A stretch of DNA of 64,000 nt from Bacteroidales bacterium (GCA_016934395.1 JAFGSZ010000102.1:31950-95949), one strand, 5' to 3'; shown: positions 18,850 to 29,066, counted from the first letter of the stretch. A program made the numbers and translations. The notes: generated by a model not told the origin, from the sequence alone.

Positions 18850-19147
18850 ATAAATAAAAGTCTAATAATCTGATAATCCTTTGTGTATTTATTCTGCTTA
18901 ATATTCCGCTCAATCATTATTGATTTTTCAGGATAAATTTACCTGGTTTAATCCGGCGTCAATAACGTGATAAGCGGATGCTTCAAAACAGATTATTAAA
19001 CAAACACTATTTCAAGTTTAAAAATAAACATTTTAATGATAAACCTTGTTACATCACTAAAAATTATTCATCTTTCAGTGTAATTGAAATTATTAATTCT
19101 CGTATTGTTTTCTTTATTTTGCTGAACAAAGACAAAAATTAAATATT

Positions 19148-21412
19148 ATGGCATTTGATATTGATATGATCAAGACTGTATATGCTGACTTTTCTTCAAA
19201 AGTTAGTGCAGCCCGAAAAGTTCTAAACCGGCCAATGGCCCTTACTGAAAAAATTCTTTATGCCCATCTTGCAGAAAAAAATATTAAGTCTTTTACCCGC
19301 GGTGCCGATTACGTTGAATTTAATCCAGATCGCGTAGCTATGCAGGATGCAACAGCCCAAATGGCGCTATTACAATTTATGCAGGCAGGTAAAAAGAAGG
19401 TTTCCGTTCCCTCTACCGTACATTGCGATCATTTAATTCAGGCTAAGCTGGGAGCAACACAAGATCTTAAAACTGCAGAAACAACAAATAAAGAAGTATA
19501 TGATTTTTTGTCATCAGTGTCGAATAAATTTGGTATTGGTTTCTGGAAACCGGGAGCAGGAATTATTCATCAGGTAGTACTTGAAAACTATGCATTTCCG
19601 GGCGGTATGATGATCGGAACCGACTCGCATACCGTGAACGCCGGAGGACTTGGCATGGTGGCCATTGGAGTTGGCGGTGCGGATGCCGTAGATGTTATGG
19701 CGGGTATGCCCTGGGAATTAAAATTTCCAAAACTTATAGGTGTAAAATTAACAGGACGATTAAATGGCTGGACTTCTGCCAAAGATGTAATTCTGAAAGT
19801 TGCCGGAATTCTTACAGTTAAAGGAGGAACCGGATGTATACTCGAATATTTTGGAGAGGGTGCACAAACCATATCATGCACGGGTAAAGGTACTATTTGT
19901 AATATGGGCGCCGAAATTGGGGCTACCACTTCTATCTTTGGATATGATACCAAAATGGGGGATTACCTGCGAAATACCGACCGTTCTGAAATTGCTGATG
20001 AAGCAGACAAACTAATAGATCATCTTAATGCCGATCCTGAAGTGTACGATCAGCCAAAAAAATATTTTGATGAGGTAATAGAAATAAACCTTTCTGAATT
20101 AGAACCGCATATTAACGGGCCGTTTACACCCGATCTTGCAACTCCGCTTTCTGAGTTTGCCAACATTGTAAAAGAAAACGGATGGCCTGAAAAACTTGAA
20201 GTAGGACTAATCGGTTCATGCACAAATTCTTCATACGAAGACTTAACACGTGCCGCATCTGTTGCCCAACAGGCTATTGACAAAAATCTAAAAGTTAAAT
20301 CAGAATATACCGTTACCCCTGGATCTGAGCAAGTGCGATATACTGCTGAACGCGATGGTCTATTAGAGACTTTTGAAAAAATAGGGGGAGTTGTACTGGC
20401 AAATGCGTGTGGACCATGTATTGGTCAATGGGCACGCCATGGAGCTGAAAAACAGGAAAAAAACTCCATTATGACTTCCTTTAACAGGAACTTTGCCAAA
20501 CGAAATGATGGAAATCCGAATACACACGGATTTGTTGCCTCTCCTGAAATTACAACTGCATTTGCGATAGCCGGCAAACTAACATTTAATCCAATAACAG
20601 ATGCTCTTGAAAATACAAAAGGGGAAAAGGTTAAACTTGAAGAACCCAAAGGAATTGAATTACCGGTAATAGGTTTTTCAGTTAAAGACCGGGGATACCA
20701 AGCCCCGGCGGAAGACGGAAGCAAAATAACTATTTCAGTAAATCCTGCTTCCGATCGTCTGCAACTCCTTGAACCTTTTGAACCCTGGCAGGGAAAAGAT
20801 CTTACGGGTATGCGCCTGCTGATTAAAGCCAAAGGGAAATGTACTACCGATCATATTTCCATGGCCGGGCCATGGCTGAAATACCGGGGTCACCTGGACA
20901 ACATTTCAAACAATTTATTAATTGGTGCGGTAAATAGCTTTAATAACAAAACCAACTCCATAAAAAACCAGTTAACTGGAAATTATCAAGAAGTACCTGC
21001 TGCCGCCCGGTATTATAAGAAAAATAAAATCGGTACCATTGTGGTTGGAGACGAAAATTATGGCGAAGGATCATCGCGTGAGCATGCCGCTATGGAACCT
21101 CGGTTTTTGGGTGTTAAAGCTGTTCTTGTGCGCTCATTTGCCCGAATTCACGAAACCAACCTGAAAAAACAGGGAATGCTCGCCCTTACTTTTGTAAATA
21201 AAGACGATTATAACAAGATACGGGAAGATGATGTGATCGATATTTTAGGCCTGAAGGATTTTGCACCCGGATCATTACTTACAGTAGTGTTAAAGCATAT
21301 CGATGGTACATCAGAGCAATTTAAAGTAAATCATACATATAATCAAAACCAGATTGAATGGTATTATGCCGGATCGGCTTTAAATTTAATCCGGGCAAAG
21401 CAAAATAAATAA
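19148..21412 (+). CDS. acnA: Aconitate hydratase (mitochondrial-type)
   Basis: TCA-cycle [4Fe-4S] enzyme interconverting citrate and isocitrate, 754 residues, the size of the mitochondrial-type aconitase rather than the ~890-residue bacterial AcnA. The cluster cysteines are in [11 protein letters not shown] and [10 protein letters not shown]. Other signatures are [31 protein letters not shown] with the swivelling domain, and [15 protein letters not shown]. About 300 bp lie between it and the divergent permease; I see no strong promoter box there. The gene symbol follows common use for this family in Bacteroidota. Confidence 0.96.
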   Translation: MAFDIDMIKTVYADFSSKVSAARKVLNRPMALTEKILYAHLAEKNIKSFTRGADYVEFNPDRVAMQDATAQMALLQFMQAGKKKVSVPSTVHCDHLIQAKLGATQDLKTAETTNKEVYDFLSSVSNKFGIGFWKPGAGIIHQVVLENYAFPGGMMIGTDSHTVNAGGLGMVAIGVGGADAVDVMAGMPWELKFPKLIGVKLTGRLNGWTSAKDVILKVAGILTVKGGTGCILEYFGEGAQTISCTGKGTICNMGAEIGATTSIFGYDTKMGDYLRNTDRSEIADEADKLIDHLNADPEVYDQPKKYFDEVIEINLSELEPHINGPFTPDLATPLSEFANIVKENGWPEKLEVGLIGSCTNSSYEDLTRAASVAQQAIDKNLKVKSEYTVTPGSEQVRYTAERDGLLETFEKIGGVVLANACGPCIGQWARHGAEKQEKNSIMTSFNRNFAKRNDGNPNTHGFVASPEITTAFAIAGKLTFNPITDALENTKGEKVKLEEPKGIELPVIGFSVKDRGYQAPAEDGSKITISVNPASDRLQLLEPFEPWQGKDLTGMRLLIKAKGKCTTDHISMAGPWLKYRGHLDNISNNLLIGAVNSFNNKTNSIKNQLTGNYQEVPAAARYYKKNKIGTIVVGDENYGEGSSREHAAMEPRFLGVKAVLVRSFARIHETNLKKQGMLALTFVNKDDYNKIREDDVIDILGLKDFAPGSLLTVVLKHIDGTSEQFKVNHTYNQNQIEWYYAGSALNLIRAKQNK

Positions 21413-21480
21413 TTGGTTTTCTCTACATGTATTTGTAACAGATCGGAAATCCCGGGTAATTTGTTTCTAAGCCTGTTATT

Positions 21481-22389
21481 ATGAATAATCGATATTTAGT
21501 CGTATTACTTGGCCCAACGGGTATTGGAAAGACAGAAACAAGTATTGGACTTGCCCGGCATTTTAACACAGAAATTATCTCATGCGATTCACGGCAGTTT
21601 TATAAAGAACTTTCGATTGGTACCGCAGTTCCCACAAATGATATATTAAAATCTGTACCCCACCATTTTATTCAGCATAAATCTGTATTCGATTATTACA
21701 ATGCCAGCATGTACGAAGAAGAAACGATCCAATTGTTGGACCGTTTGTTTCAAAAATATATCCTTGTTTTTATGGTGGGGGGATCAGGATTATATATTGA
21801 TGCTGTAACAAAGGGCGTAGATGATTTGCCCCTTATTGACCCGGAAATCAGAGAAAAAATAACTGCTCAATTACAGGAAGAAGGTATTGAAAGTCTGAGA
21901 ATTCAGCTTAAAAAGCTCGACCCGAATTATTATAAAGTTGTGGATCTGAAAAATGCCAAACGTTTAATGAAAGCTATTGAAATTTCTTTAATTACCGGGA
22001 AACCCTACTCCTCTTTTTTAACACATACTAAAAAACAGCGGCCCTTCAAAGTTATTAAAATAGGCTTAAATACAACCAGGGAAAATCTTTATAAAAGAAT
22101 TAATGAACGAGTGGATCACATGATCAGTAACGGATTAATTGAAGAAGCAAAAAAATGGTATTCGAAAAGAAATCTAAATGCCCTGAATACAGTAGGTTAT
22201 AAAGAAATTTACCAGTATTTTGAGAATTTAATTACCCTGGAAAAGGCCATTGAACTGATTAAACGAAACACCCGGCATTATGCAAGGCGTCAGCTGACCT
22301 GGTTCAGAAAATACGATGATATATACTGGTTTGATTTAAATCAGACTGAAAAAATTATTGATTTATTAAACAGCAAAACAGAAAAATAA
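21481..22389 (+). CDS. miaA: tRNA dimethylallyltransferase
   Basis: Transfers a dimethylallyl group to A37 of tRNAs that read UNN codons. 302 residues with the P-loop GPTGIGKTETSIGLA near the start, the SCDSRQFY substrate loop, GGSGLYIDAV and LNTVGYKEIYQYF. RNTRHYARRQLTWFRK is the tRNA-binding region near the C-terminus. The length and order match the family. It is 68 bp downstream of aconitase on the same strand and could be read through from it. Confidence 0.97.
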   Translation: MNNRYLVVLLGPTGIGKTETSIGLARHFNTEIISCDSRQFYKELSIGTAVPTNDILKSVPHHFIQHKSVFDYYNASMYEEETIQLLDRLFQKYILVFMVGGSGLYIDAVTKGVDDLPLIDPEIREKITAQLQEEGIESLRIQLKKLDPNYYKVVDLKNAKRLMKAIEISLITGKPYSSFLTHTKKQRPFKVIKIGLNTTRENLYKRINERVDHMISNGLIEEAKKWYSKRNLNALNTVGYKEIYQYFENLITLEKAIELIKRNTRHYARRQLTWFRKYDDIYWFDLNQTEKIIDLLNSKTEK

Positions 22390-22518
22390 AAACACACTTA
22401 TGCTTTTTTATTCAATGTAATTCTGCAGGTAAAATATTTTTATTTGCTTTCTGTTGGTATATTCTTTGTAATTATCCAAAAGCTGTATATAAATTTGTTT
22501 TTATAAATACCTTTTGCC

Positions 22519-24081
22519 ATGAAGTTTCACTTGCTCCGTAACTGCTTAATTATCTTCTCCATTATTACTTTGTATATTAAACCTTTACGCGCTCAGGAAT
22601 TTAAGATTGCCCAAAGCGATTTTAATTATAATTATAGCAATACTTCAATTCATAAAATTATAGGTGATGAACCCGGGGCTTTTTATGTGATAAAATTTTA
22701 TTCTAACAATTACTATATAGAAAAATTAGATAGCAACCTGAATCTTGTGCATGAAGAATTTATAAGTCAGAATGAAGGATTAAAAAGTTTTAGTTTTGAA
22801 GCGGCAGTTCTTTTCCACAATGAACTTTATGTGTTTTCATCCCGGCAAAAATTGCAGGAAACCATTTTATATTACCAGATATTGGATAAGGAATCTCTTA
22901 TACCATCCACTGAGCGGATAGAAATTACCACTGTTAAGCATATAAAGGGAAACTGGCCTGAATTCCATTTTACCCTGTCGAGGGAAAAAACAAAATTATT
23001 ACTCAATTACAGGATCAAGGTTTCCTTATCAAAAGTTCAGTTTAATGAATTTTATGTATTCGATAAAGATCTTGAAGTAGTCTGGAAAAAACAAGACTCG
23101 TTTGATTATAAAGGTATCGGTCCAAGGGATAATTATTATGTGGTTGATGAAATTGGAAATGTAAGTATTTTAAGCCTTTTAAAAAGGGAATCAATCTTTG
23201 ATGTATTTCGCGAAATTAAAAATGTATATCTCATACATCGGTATACACATAACGGGGAAACCTTTTTGGAATATCCCATTACATTTCCCGATCGGTATAT
23301 CAGAGACCTGAAGGTAATTGCAGATGCAGATGGCGGATTAATCTGTGCCGGACTGTATTCCGAAATATTACGTTCGGGCATTAAAGGCAGTTTTTTCTTT
23401 AAAATACATCCCCATGACGGCAGGATATACGATAACTATTCTTACGAATTCGAGCCACAATTTCTCGAACAACTCATAAAAGCAGGTGAGCCCACTATGT
23501 CTGACAATGAATTAATGAGCTACGTGTTAACCGATATGGTACTTAGAAAAAACGGCCACGTAGTTCTTATTGCCGAACAGTTCTTTAATCAAAGTTACAA
23601 CACGTACAATAATTTAATTGTTATCGATTATGATAATTCCGGTACAGTTTATTGGAACAAGGTAATTCAGAAACGTCAGAATTTCGATACCCGGGCAATT
23701 GATACAAATAAACTGCTGCCAGAACAATATCGTGAATATCTGCAGGAGACAGGCCATATCGACTACACGTACGAAAATTACTGCTCGTATGCCTTAATGG
23801 CTGCCCCGGATCAAAATTACATCATGATATTCTATAACGATAATATTAAAAATCTTTCACAAAATGAAAAGACCCTTAATTTTAATCATCCGAAAAGATC
23901 ATATATATGTGCACTCACTATTGATGAATATGGCAATATTTCCAAACAATCGCTTTTACCATGGAAAAAAAAGGCCATGTACCCGACTCCTGTCCGATAT
24001 TATGATACACTGAAAAATACAATTATTATTCCCGCTTTTAGAGGAAGAAAATACAATTATTATAAAATTTCCGTTAATTAA
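22519..24081 (+). CDS. Secreted protein of unknown function
   Basis: A 520-residue protein with an N-terminal signal peptide ending KPLRAQE. I recognise no domain. The sequence alternates short beta strands with acidic/aromatic turns (repeated forms such as NYYVVDEIGNVSIL, DADGGLICAGLYS, DYDNSGTVYWNKVI), suggesting a beta-propeller-like fold. No lipobox, sorting domain or transmembrane helix is visible, so a periplasmic location is likely. It ends about 40 bp before the Nudix gene and may be the first gene of the transcript leading into the heptose cluster. Confidence 0.6.
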   Translation: MKFHLLRNCLIIFSIITLYIKPLRAQEFKIAQSDFNYNYSNTSIHKIIGDEPGAFYVIKFYSNNYYIEKLDSNLNLVHEEFISQNEGLKSFSFEAAVLFHNELYVFSSRQKLQETILYYQILDKESLIPSTERIEITTVKHIKGNWPEFHFTLSREKTKLLLNYRIKVSLSKVQFNEFYVFDKDLEVVWKKQDSFDYKGIGPRDNYYVVDEIGNVSILSLLKRESIFDVFREIKNVYLIHRYTHNGETFLEYPITFPDRYIRDLKVIADADGGLICAGLYSEILRSGIKGSFFFKIHPHDGRIYDNYSYEFEPQFLEQLIKAGEPTMSDNELMSYVLTDMVLRKNGHVVLIAEQFFNQSYNTYNNLIVIDYDNSGTVYWNKVIQKRQNFDTRAIDTNKLLPEQYREYLQETGHIDYTYENYCSYALMAAPDQNYIMIFYNDNIKNLSQNEKTLNFNHPKRSYICALTIDEYGNISKQSLLPWKKKAMYPTPVRYYDTLKNTIIIPAFRGRKYNYYKISVN

Positions 24082-24123
24082 AAAATCAAAAGAATTTAAC
24101 CTTTGGTTTGTGAAATCTTATGT

Positions 24124-24585
24124 ATGAAAAAAGATATTATTTTACATTTTAACATCAGGGTTTATGGAATTTTAATAAACGATAATAATGAAGTACTCCT
24201 GTCAGATGAATTTCAGTTAAATCAACGGATGACCAAATTCCCCGGCGGGGGCCTGAAATTTGGCGAAGGGCCTGCAGATTGTATCAAACGTGAAGCTATA
24301 GAAGAGTTTGGACAGGAAATTATAATTATTGATCATTTTTATACTACTGAATTTTTTCAAAAAGCGCTTTTTTATCCCGATCACCAGTTAATAAGCATAT
24401 ATTATCGTATAAAACTGGCAGGACCTCAGAAATTTGTAGTAGCAACCAAACCCTTTGATTTTAAAAAAAATAGTAACGGCATCCAGTCATTCAGATGGGA
24501 AAAAATTATAACACTAAATCCCGATGATTTCACATTTCCGATAGATAAGCATGTATGCCAACTCTTAAAAGAAAAATTTTCTTAG
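24124..24585 (+). CDS. Nudix hydrolase
   Basis: A 153-residue Nudix protein that would hydrolyse a nucleoside diphosphate linked to another group. The Nudix box is complete: G-x5-E-x7-REAIEEFG in GGLKFGEGPADCIKREAIEE and the following residues. I start at ATG 24124 (MKKDIILHF), not at the upstream TTG. It lies 48 bp before the heptose fusion gene, and family members that act on nucleotide sugars (GDP-mannose hydrolases) would fit this context, but the substrate cannot be read. Confidence 0.88.
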   Translation: MKKDIILHFNIRVYGILINDNNEVLLSDEFQLNQRMTKFPGGGLKFGEGPADCIKREAIEEFGQEIIIIDHFYTTEFFQKALFYPDHQLISIYYRIKLAGPQKFVVATKPFDFKKNSNGIQSFRWEKIITLNPDDFTFPIDKHVCQLLKEKFS

Positions 24586-24633
24586 TCGTTATTATTGCTT
24601 TTCTTTGTAACAAATATTTTATGCCCAAATTTG

Positions 24634-26517
24634 ATGAAAGCAGTGATTTTAGCCGGAGGTAAAGGTACCCGGCTTGCAGAATATACCCGTGAAATTCCAA
24701 AACCCATGCTCAAAGTAGGCCCGTGGCCTATACTTGAACACCAGGTACGCTTATTAAAACAATATAATATTACAGATATAATAATTCTTGTTAACTACCT
24801 GAAGGAATCCATTATCGACCATTTTGGAAAGGGCGAAAAGCTGGGCGTGAAAATTTCATATTTCGAAGAGCCCTCTCCTCTTGGAACTGTGGGCGGAATT
24901 AAAGAAATTGAAAATATTCTTACCGAAGATTTTATTGTTGTGTATGGTGATGTGATGGTTAATATGGACCTGAACAGGCTGATAACTTTTCATAAAGAAA
25001 AAAAAAGCCAGTGCACACTGGTACTGCATCCTAATGATCATCCTTTAGACAGTGACCTGGTAAATATTGATACTTCAGGTAGAATAACGGCTTTTTATCC
25101 AAAACCCCACGATCCTGGCGAATATTTTAAAAACCTTGTAAATGCAGGCCTGTATATTTTTAGTCCGCTTATCCTTTCTTTTATTAAAAAAGGAATAAAA
25201 GCTGATTTCGGAAGAGATATATTTCCCGATATTTTTTCACAGCTAAGAATGTATGGATACAATACTTCCGAATATCTGAAAGATATGGGTACACCTGACC
25301 GCTGGGATGAAGTCAGTAACGATTTTACTTCCGGAAAAACAGGGCGAAAAAGTTTTGGCAACAATCAAAAAGCCATATTTCTTGATCGCGACGGGGTATT
25401 AAATATTGAACAGAGTTTTATTCACAAACCCGAAGATCTTAAACTTTATGATTTTACAGCAAGGTCAGTGAAAAAAATTAATGCTTCGGATTTCCTGTCC
25501 ATCGTTATTACCAACCAATCCGTAATTGCCCGTAACCTTTGTACTATCGAAGAACTGGAAACCATTCATAATAAACTGGAAACCGAACTTGGTCAATCCA
25601 GGGCAAAACTCGATGCCATATATTATTGTCCACACCATCCTGACAGCGGTTTCCCGGAAGAAAATCCGGAATTTAAAACAGACTGCGAATGCCGGAAACC
25701 CAAACCCGGATTGTTTCTCAAAGCTGCCGGTGATTACAATATAGATTTATCACAATCTTTCATGATTGGCGATTCGGAGCGCGATATCCTTGCCGGGAAA
25801 AATGCCGGTTGTACAACTATTGGTGTAATGTCTGGCTACGGAATAAAAAAAACCAGTATCCTCCCGGATTATTTTTTTAAAAATCTTGAAGAAGCGGTAG
25901 ATTTTATTATCGACGAACCTTACGCCAATGAATTTAAATTTATTTTTAATAAATTTTCACGATCCGGGAAAAAACCCTTTGTTATTGCGCTGGCCGGAAA
26001 TGCAAAAGCAGGAAAAAGTAACTTTGCCCGATGGATGCAAAAACAATTTAGCCGCTCTGGTTACAACAGCCTGATTATGGAACTCGACCACTGGATTGTT
26101 CCCGAAGAAACCCGAAAAGAATCCGGTAATGTTTATGACCGGTTCCAGGTAAATCTACTGGAAGAAGATATTAAAAACTTTTTTAAAGGAAAAGGTATTC
26201 ATCGTGCAGGATATGCGCATCATCCGGAACGCGAATCCAACATGGTGAATTACCAGTTGGGGAAACAGGATGTTATTATTTTTGAAGGAATTGTGGCCTT
26301 GAGCATTCATTCGATTAAAAATAATGCGGACATGAAGATATTTTTAGAACCGGGTGAAAAAGTGCGGAAACAAAGATTTGTGGACTATTATTTATGGCGT
26401 GAAAAAGAATTGCCTGATATTGAACGGCTTTTTGAAAAAAGGAAAGCAGATGAATATCAATTAATAGAAAAAGAAAGTAAATTAGCTGATTTTATAATCA
26501 ATGTGAATTCATTATGA
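24634..26517 (+). CDS. Three-domain heptose enzyme: HddC-like nucleotidyltransferase + GmhB-like phosphatase + uridine-kinase-like domain
   Basis: A 627-residue fusion. Residues 1-230 are a sugar-phosphate nucleotidyltransferase (LAGGKGTRLAEYTREIPKPM, GDVMVNMD), most like HddC, the D-glycero-alpha-D-manno-heptose-1-phosphate guanylyltransferase. Residues 245-425 are a HAD-type GmhB phosphatase (DRDGVLN at 251-257, KPKPG near 357, GDSERD at 379-384) with the GmhB Zn ligands CPHHP and CEC. Residues 445-627 are a P-loop kinase domain like uridine kinase (Walker A GNAKAGKS at 455-462, DVIIFEGIVAL at 546-556). ATG 24634 is chosen since MKAVILAGG is the enzyme's natural start. The next gene overlaps by 4 bp (ATGA). 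The role of the kinase domain is unknown. Confidence 0.85.
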   Translation: MKAVILAGGKGTRLAEYTREIPKPMLKVGPWPILEHQVRLLKQYNITDIIILVNYLKESIIDHFGKGEKLGVKISYFEEPSPLGTVGGIKEIENILTEDFIVVYGDVMVNMDLNRLITFHKEKKSQCTLVLHPNDHPLDSDLVNIDTSGRITAFYPKPHDPGEYFKNLVNAGLYIFSPLILSFIKKGIKADFGRDIFPDIFSQLRMYGYNTSEYLKDMGTPDRWDEVSNDFTSGKTGRKSFGNNQKAIFLDRDGVLNIEQSFIHKPEDLKLYDFTARSVKKINASDFLSIVITNQSVIARNLCTIEELETIHNKLETELGQSRAKLDAIYYCPHHPDSGFPEENPEFKTDCECRKPKPGLFLKAAGDYNIDLSQSFMIGDSERDILAGKNAGCTTIGVMSGYGIKKTSILPDYFFKNLEEAVDFIIDEPYANEFKFIFNKFSRSGKKPFVIALAGNAKAGKSNFARWMQKQFSRSGYNSLIMELDHWIVPEETRKESGNVYDRFQVNLLEEDIKNFFKGKGIHRAGYAHHPERESNMVNYQLGKQDVIIFEGIVALSIHSIKNNADMKIFLEPGEKVRKQRFVDYYLWREKELPDIERLFEKRKADEYQLIEKESKLADFIINVNSL

Positions 26518-27503
26518 TCATTTCCCGTACGCCATTCCGGATTAGTTTTGTGGGTGGAGGTTCAGATATGGAAACCTTCTATTCAAAACATCAGGGAGCG
26601 GTACTCAGCACTTCTGTGAACAAATACATGTACATTTCGTCGCACCGATATTTTTACCCGGACCAGATCCAGGTAAAATATTCGCGCACAGAAACCGTAA
26701 ATAATCTCGATAACCTTAAGCATCCCCTGCTGCGGGAGGCATTGCGGAAAGCAGGTATTACAGGGGGAATTGAAATCAGTTCAATTGCCGATATACCTGC
26801 CGGAACTGGAATGGGATCCTCCTCTTCTTTTACCGTAGGCCTTTTGCATAATCTTTATGCCATAAAAAGAAAATATGTTTCGCACGATGTTCTCGCAAAA
26901 GAAGCAAGCGAAATCGAAATCGATATTCTTGGAGAACCTATTGGTAAACAAGACCAGTATGCTGCAGCATTTGGCGGTTTAAATATCATTTGGTTTAATA
27001 CCGATGGCAGTGTAAAAGTTGAACCTCTATACATTAAAAGTAATGTTTACCAGAAGCTCGAAAAAAACCTCATCATGTTTTATATCGGCAACCAGCGTAA
27101 AGCTTCAGATATCCTTACCGAACAAAAAAAGAATGCTTCAACCGAAGATAAATTTAATATTCTGAAACAGATGGTGGCTCTGGTTCCTGATCTTCGTACC
27201 TCGCTGTACAATGAGAATTTAAGCGACTTTGGTAAAATTCTGCACGAAAACTGGATACTAAAACAAAAACTGGCTTCAAAAATATCCAATCCGGAAATTG
27301 ATGAGATCTATGCTTCCGGATTAAAAAACGGGGCATTGGGCGGAAAACTCCTTGGTGCCGGCGGGGGTGGTTTTATGCTTTTTTATTGCGAAGAAAACAA
27401 GCAGGAAAAATTAATTCATGCCCTTAAAACATATGATACTTTTGATTTTAAATTCGAACGCGACGGTTCGAAAATAATATACTTTGCTGATGAATATATC
27501 TAA
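26514..27503 (+). CDS. hddA: D-glycero-alpha-D-manno-heptose 7-phosphate kinase (GHMP family)
   Basis: GHMP-family kinase of 329 residues. N-terminal ISRTPFRISFVGGGSDME, the ATP-binding PAGTGMGSSSSF (residues 95-106) and the C-terminal LGAGGGGFMLFY are the three conserved motifs. The HddA-type opening TPFRISFVGGGSD and the neighbouring GmhA and GmhB/HddC genes point to C1 phosphorylation of heptose 7-phosphate in the GDP-heptose route. It overlaps the fusion gene by ATGA and gmhA by 14 bp, showing tight translational coupling. Confidence 0.88.
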   Translation: MIISRTPFRISFVGGGSDMETFYSKHQGAVLSTSVNKYMYISSHRYFYPDQIQVKYSRTETVNNLDNLKHPLLREALRKAGITGGIEISSIADIPAGTGMGSSSSFTVGLLHNLYAIKRKYVSHDVLAKEASEIEIDILGEPIGKQDQYAAAFGGLNIIWFNTDGSVKVEPLYIKSNVYQKLEKNLIMFYIGNQRKASDILTEQKKNASTEDKFNILKQMVALVPDLRTSLYNENLSDFGKILHENWILKQKLASKISNPEIDEIYASGLKNGALGGKLLGAGGGGFMLFYCEENKQEKLIHALKTYDTFDFKFERDGSKIIYFADEYI

Positions 27504-28104
27504 TCATTTTGAAAACTACTTTAAGGGTGTATCCGAAACCCTTCAAAAACTCGATATACAGTCCATTGAATCCGTAGTAGACGATCTTCTATCTTGCCGG
27601 GAAAAAGGAGCATTTATTTATATTTTCGGAAATGGCGGAAGCGCTGCCAATGCTTCTCATATTGCCGGGGATTTTTTAAAAGGTATATCCTACGGACTGG
27701 AAAAGCGATTTAAAATAATTTGTCTGAATGATAATATTGCCGGGACCACAGCCATCACAAACGACCTTTCTTATGATGAGGTGTTTGTGGAACAACTTAA
27801 AACCTTCCTTTCGCCAAACGATCTTGTTATCGGTATTTCAGGAAGCGGCAATTCGGAAAATGTGGTAAGAGCCCTGGAGTATGCAAAAAGCCGGCATGCG
27901 AAAACTATTGCTATGTGCGGTTTTAAAGGGGGAAGAGCAAAAGAGATTGCTGATTCTGCCCTCTTGGTCCCGGTTAACGATATGGAAATAACGGAAGATA
28001 TACACATAATAATATTTCATGCTATTAAGCAGAAAATCATCCGGAAGCTCAAAGGGGAAAATTATTCTATGGGCTCTAATTACGATAACCGGGTTAAAGA
28101 TTAA
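27490..28104 (+). CDS. gmhA: Sedoheptulose 7-phosphate isomerase
   Basis: SIS-domain isomerase of 204 residues that makes D-glycero-D-manno-heptose 7-phosphate from sedoheptulose 7-phosphate, the first step to nucleotide-activated heptose. Visible motifs are the phosphate-binding FGNGGSAANASHIAGDF and ISGSGNSENVV, and EITEDIHIIIFHAI with the catalytic-region Glu/His. I use ATG 27490 rather than the TTG at 27484; this leaves a 14-bp overlap with hddA. The epimerase follows after 3 bp. Confidence 0.92.
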   Translation: MNISNHFENYFKGVSETLQKLDIQSIESVVDDLLSCREKGAFIYIFGNGGSAANASHIAGDFLKGISYGLEKRFKIICLNDNIAGTTAITNDLSYDEVFVEQLKTFLSPNDLVIGISGSGNSENVVRALEYAKSRHAKTIAMCGFKGGRAKEIADSALLVPVNDMEITEDIHIIIFHAIKQKIIRKLKGENYSMGSNYDNRVKD

Positions 28105-28107
28105 TTT

Positions 28108-29061
28108 ATGAAAGCATTTATAACCGGTGGTGCAGGTTTTATTGGCAGTAATCTGGCCGACCGACTTCTTGAAACCGGAACTGAAGTTACCGTGTATGAC
28201 AATTTTAGTACCGGACAGGATAAATTTATCCGCCATAACATCAATAACCCGAAATACACTTTAATCAGTGCCGATGTGCTTGATAAAAACACGCTGATAT
28301 CCGCCATGTCTGGTAATGATGTGGTATTTCATTTTCAGGCCAATGCCGATGTAAGAGGCGGTATACATAACACCCGGATAGATGTGGAGCAGAATATTAC
28401 CGGAACGCACAATGTACTTGAAGCCATGCGGGTAAACAATATTAAAAAAATTGCATTTGCCAGCTCAGCAGTTGTATATGGAGAACCTGAAATTATTCCC
28501 ACTCCTGAAAATATTCCCCTGATTCAAACATCACTGTACGGAGCATCAAAGATTTCAGCCGAAAGTCTAATCCAGGCCTATTGCGAATATTTTGATATGA
28601 AAAGTTATATTTTCCGCTTTGTATCTTTTATGGGCCCACGATATACACATGGGGTTATATTCGATTTTATGAAAAAGCTGAAAGAAGATCCCACAAAACT
28701 TCACATTCTGGGCGACGGAAAACAACGAAAATCATACCTGCATGTATCTGACGGGATTTCCGCTATTTTACTAGCCATGAAAAAATCAGATAAAAAAACA
28801 AATATCTTAAACCTGGGCAACAGCGAATGGATAAACGTTACCGATCTGGCATATATCGTTTGTGAAAACCTGGGATTAAAAAAAGTTAAATTTTCTTTTG
28901 CTGGCGGAATCCGTGGCTGGAAAGGCGATACTCCCTTTGTTCATCTCGACATCAGTAAGATTTCGGCATTGGGTTGGAAACCAGATTATTCAGTAAAAGA
29001 TACTATTATTGATACGGTGAAGTACCTTTCTGAGAATGACGATTTGTTAGGTGCACGGTAA
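28108..29061 (+). CDS. NAD-dependent epimerase/dehydratase family protein
   Basis: Extended short-chain dehydrogenase of 317 residues. N-terminal FITGGAGFIGSNLADRL binds NAD; the catalytic Ser and YxxxK lie in AFASSAVVYG and SLYGASKISAE. The profile is that of UDP-glucose 4-epimerase-like or nucleotide-sugar epimerase enzymes. As the last gene of the heptose cluster it may modify GDP-heptose or act on another sugar of the same polysaccharide; the sequence does not decide. Confidence 0.88.
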   Translation: MKAFITGGAGFIGSNLADRLLETGTEVTVYDNFSTGQDKFIRHNINNPKYTLISADVLDKNTLISAMSGNDVVFHFQANADVRGGIHNTRIDVEQNITGTHNVLEAMRVNNIKKIAFASSAVVYGEPEIIPTPENIPLIQTSLYGASKISAESLIQAYCEYFDMKSYIFRFVSFMGPRYTHGVIFDFMKKLKEDPTKLHILGDGKQRKSYLHVSDGISAILLAMKKSDKKTNILNLGNSEWINVTDLAYIVCENLGLKKVKFSFAGGIRGWKGDTPFVHLDISKISALGWKPDYSVKDTIIDTVKYLSENDDLLGAR

Positions 29062-29066
29062 GGCAT

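Noticed and set aside
20425..20832. 135-residue minus-strand open frame
   Set aside because: Shadow of the aconitase gene; the real protein has the cluster cysteines in frame.
27838..28236. 132-residue minus-strand open frame
   Set aside because: Spans the end of gmhA and the start of the epimerase gene on the opposite strand; no protein-like motif.
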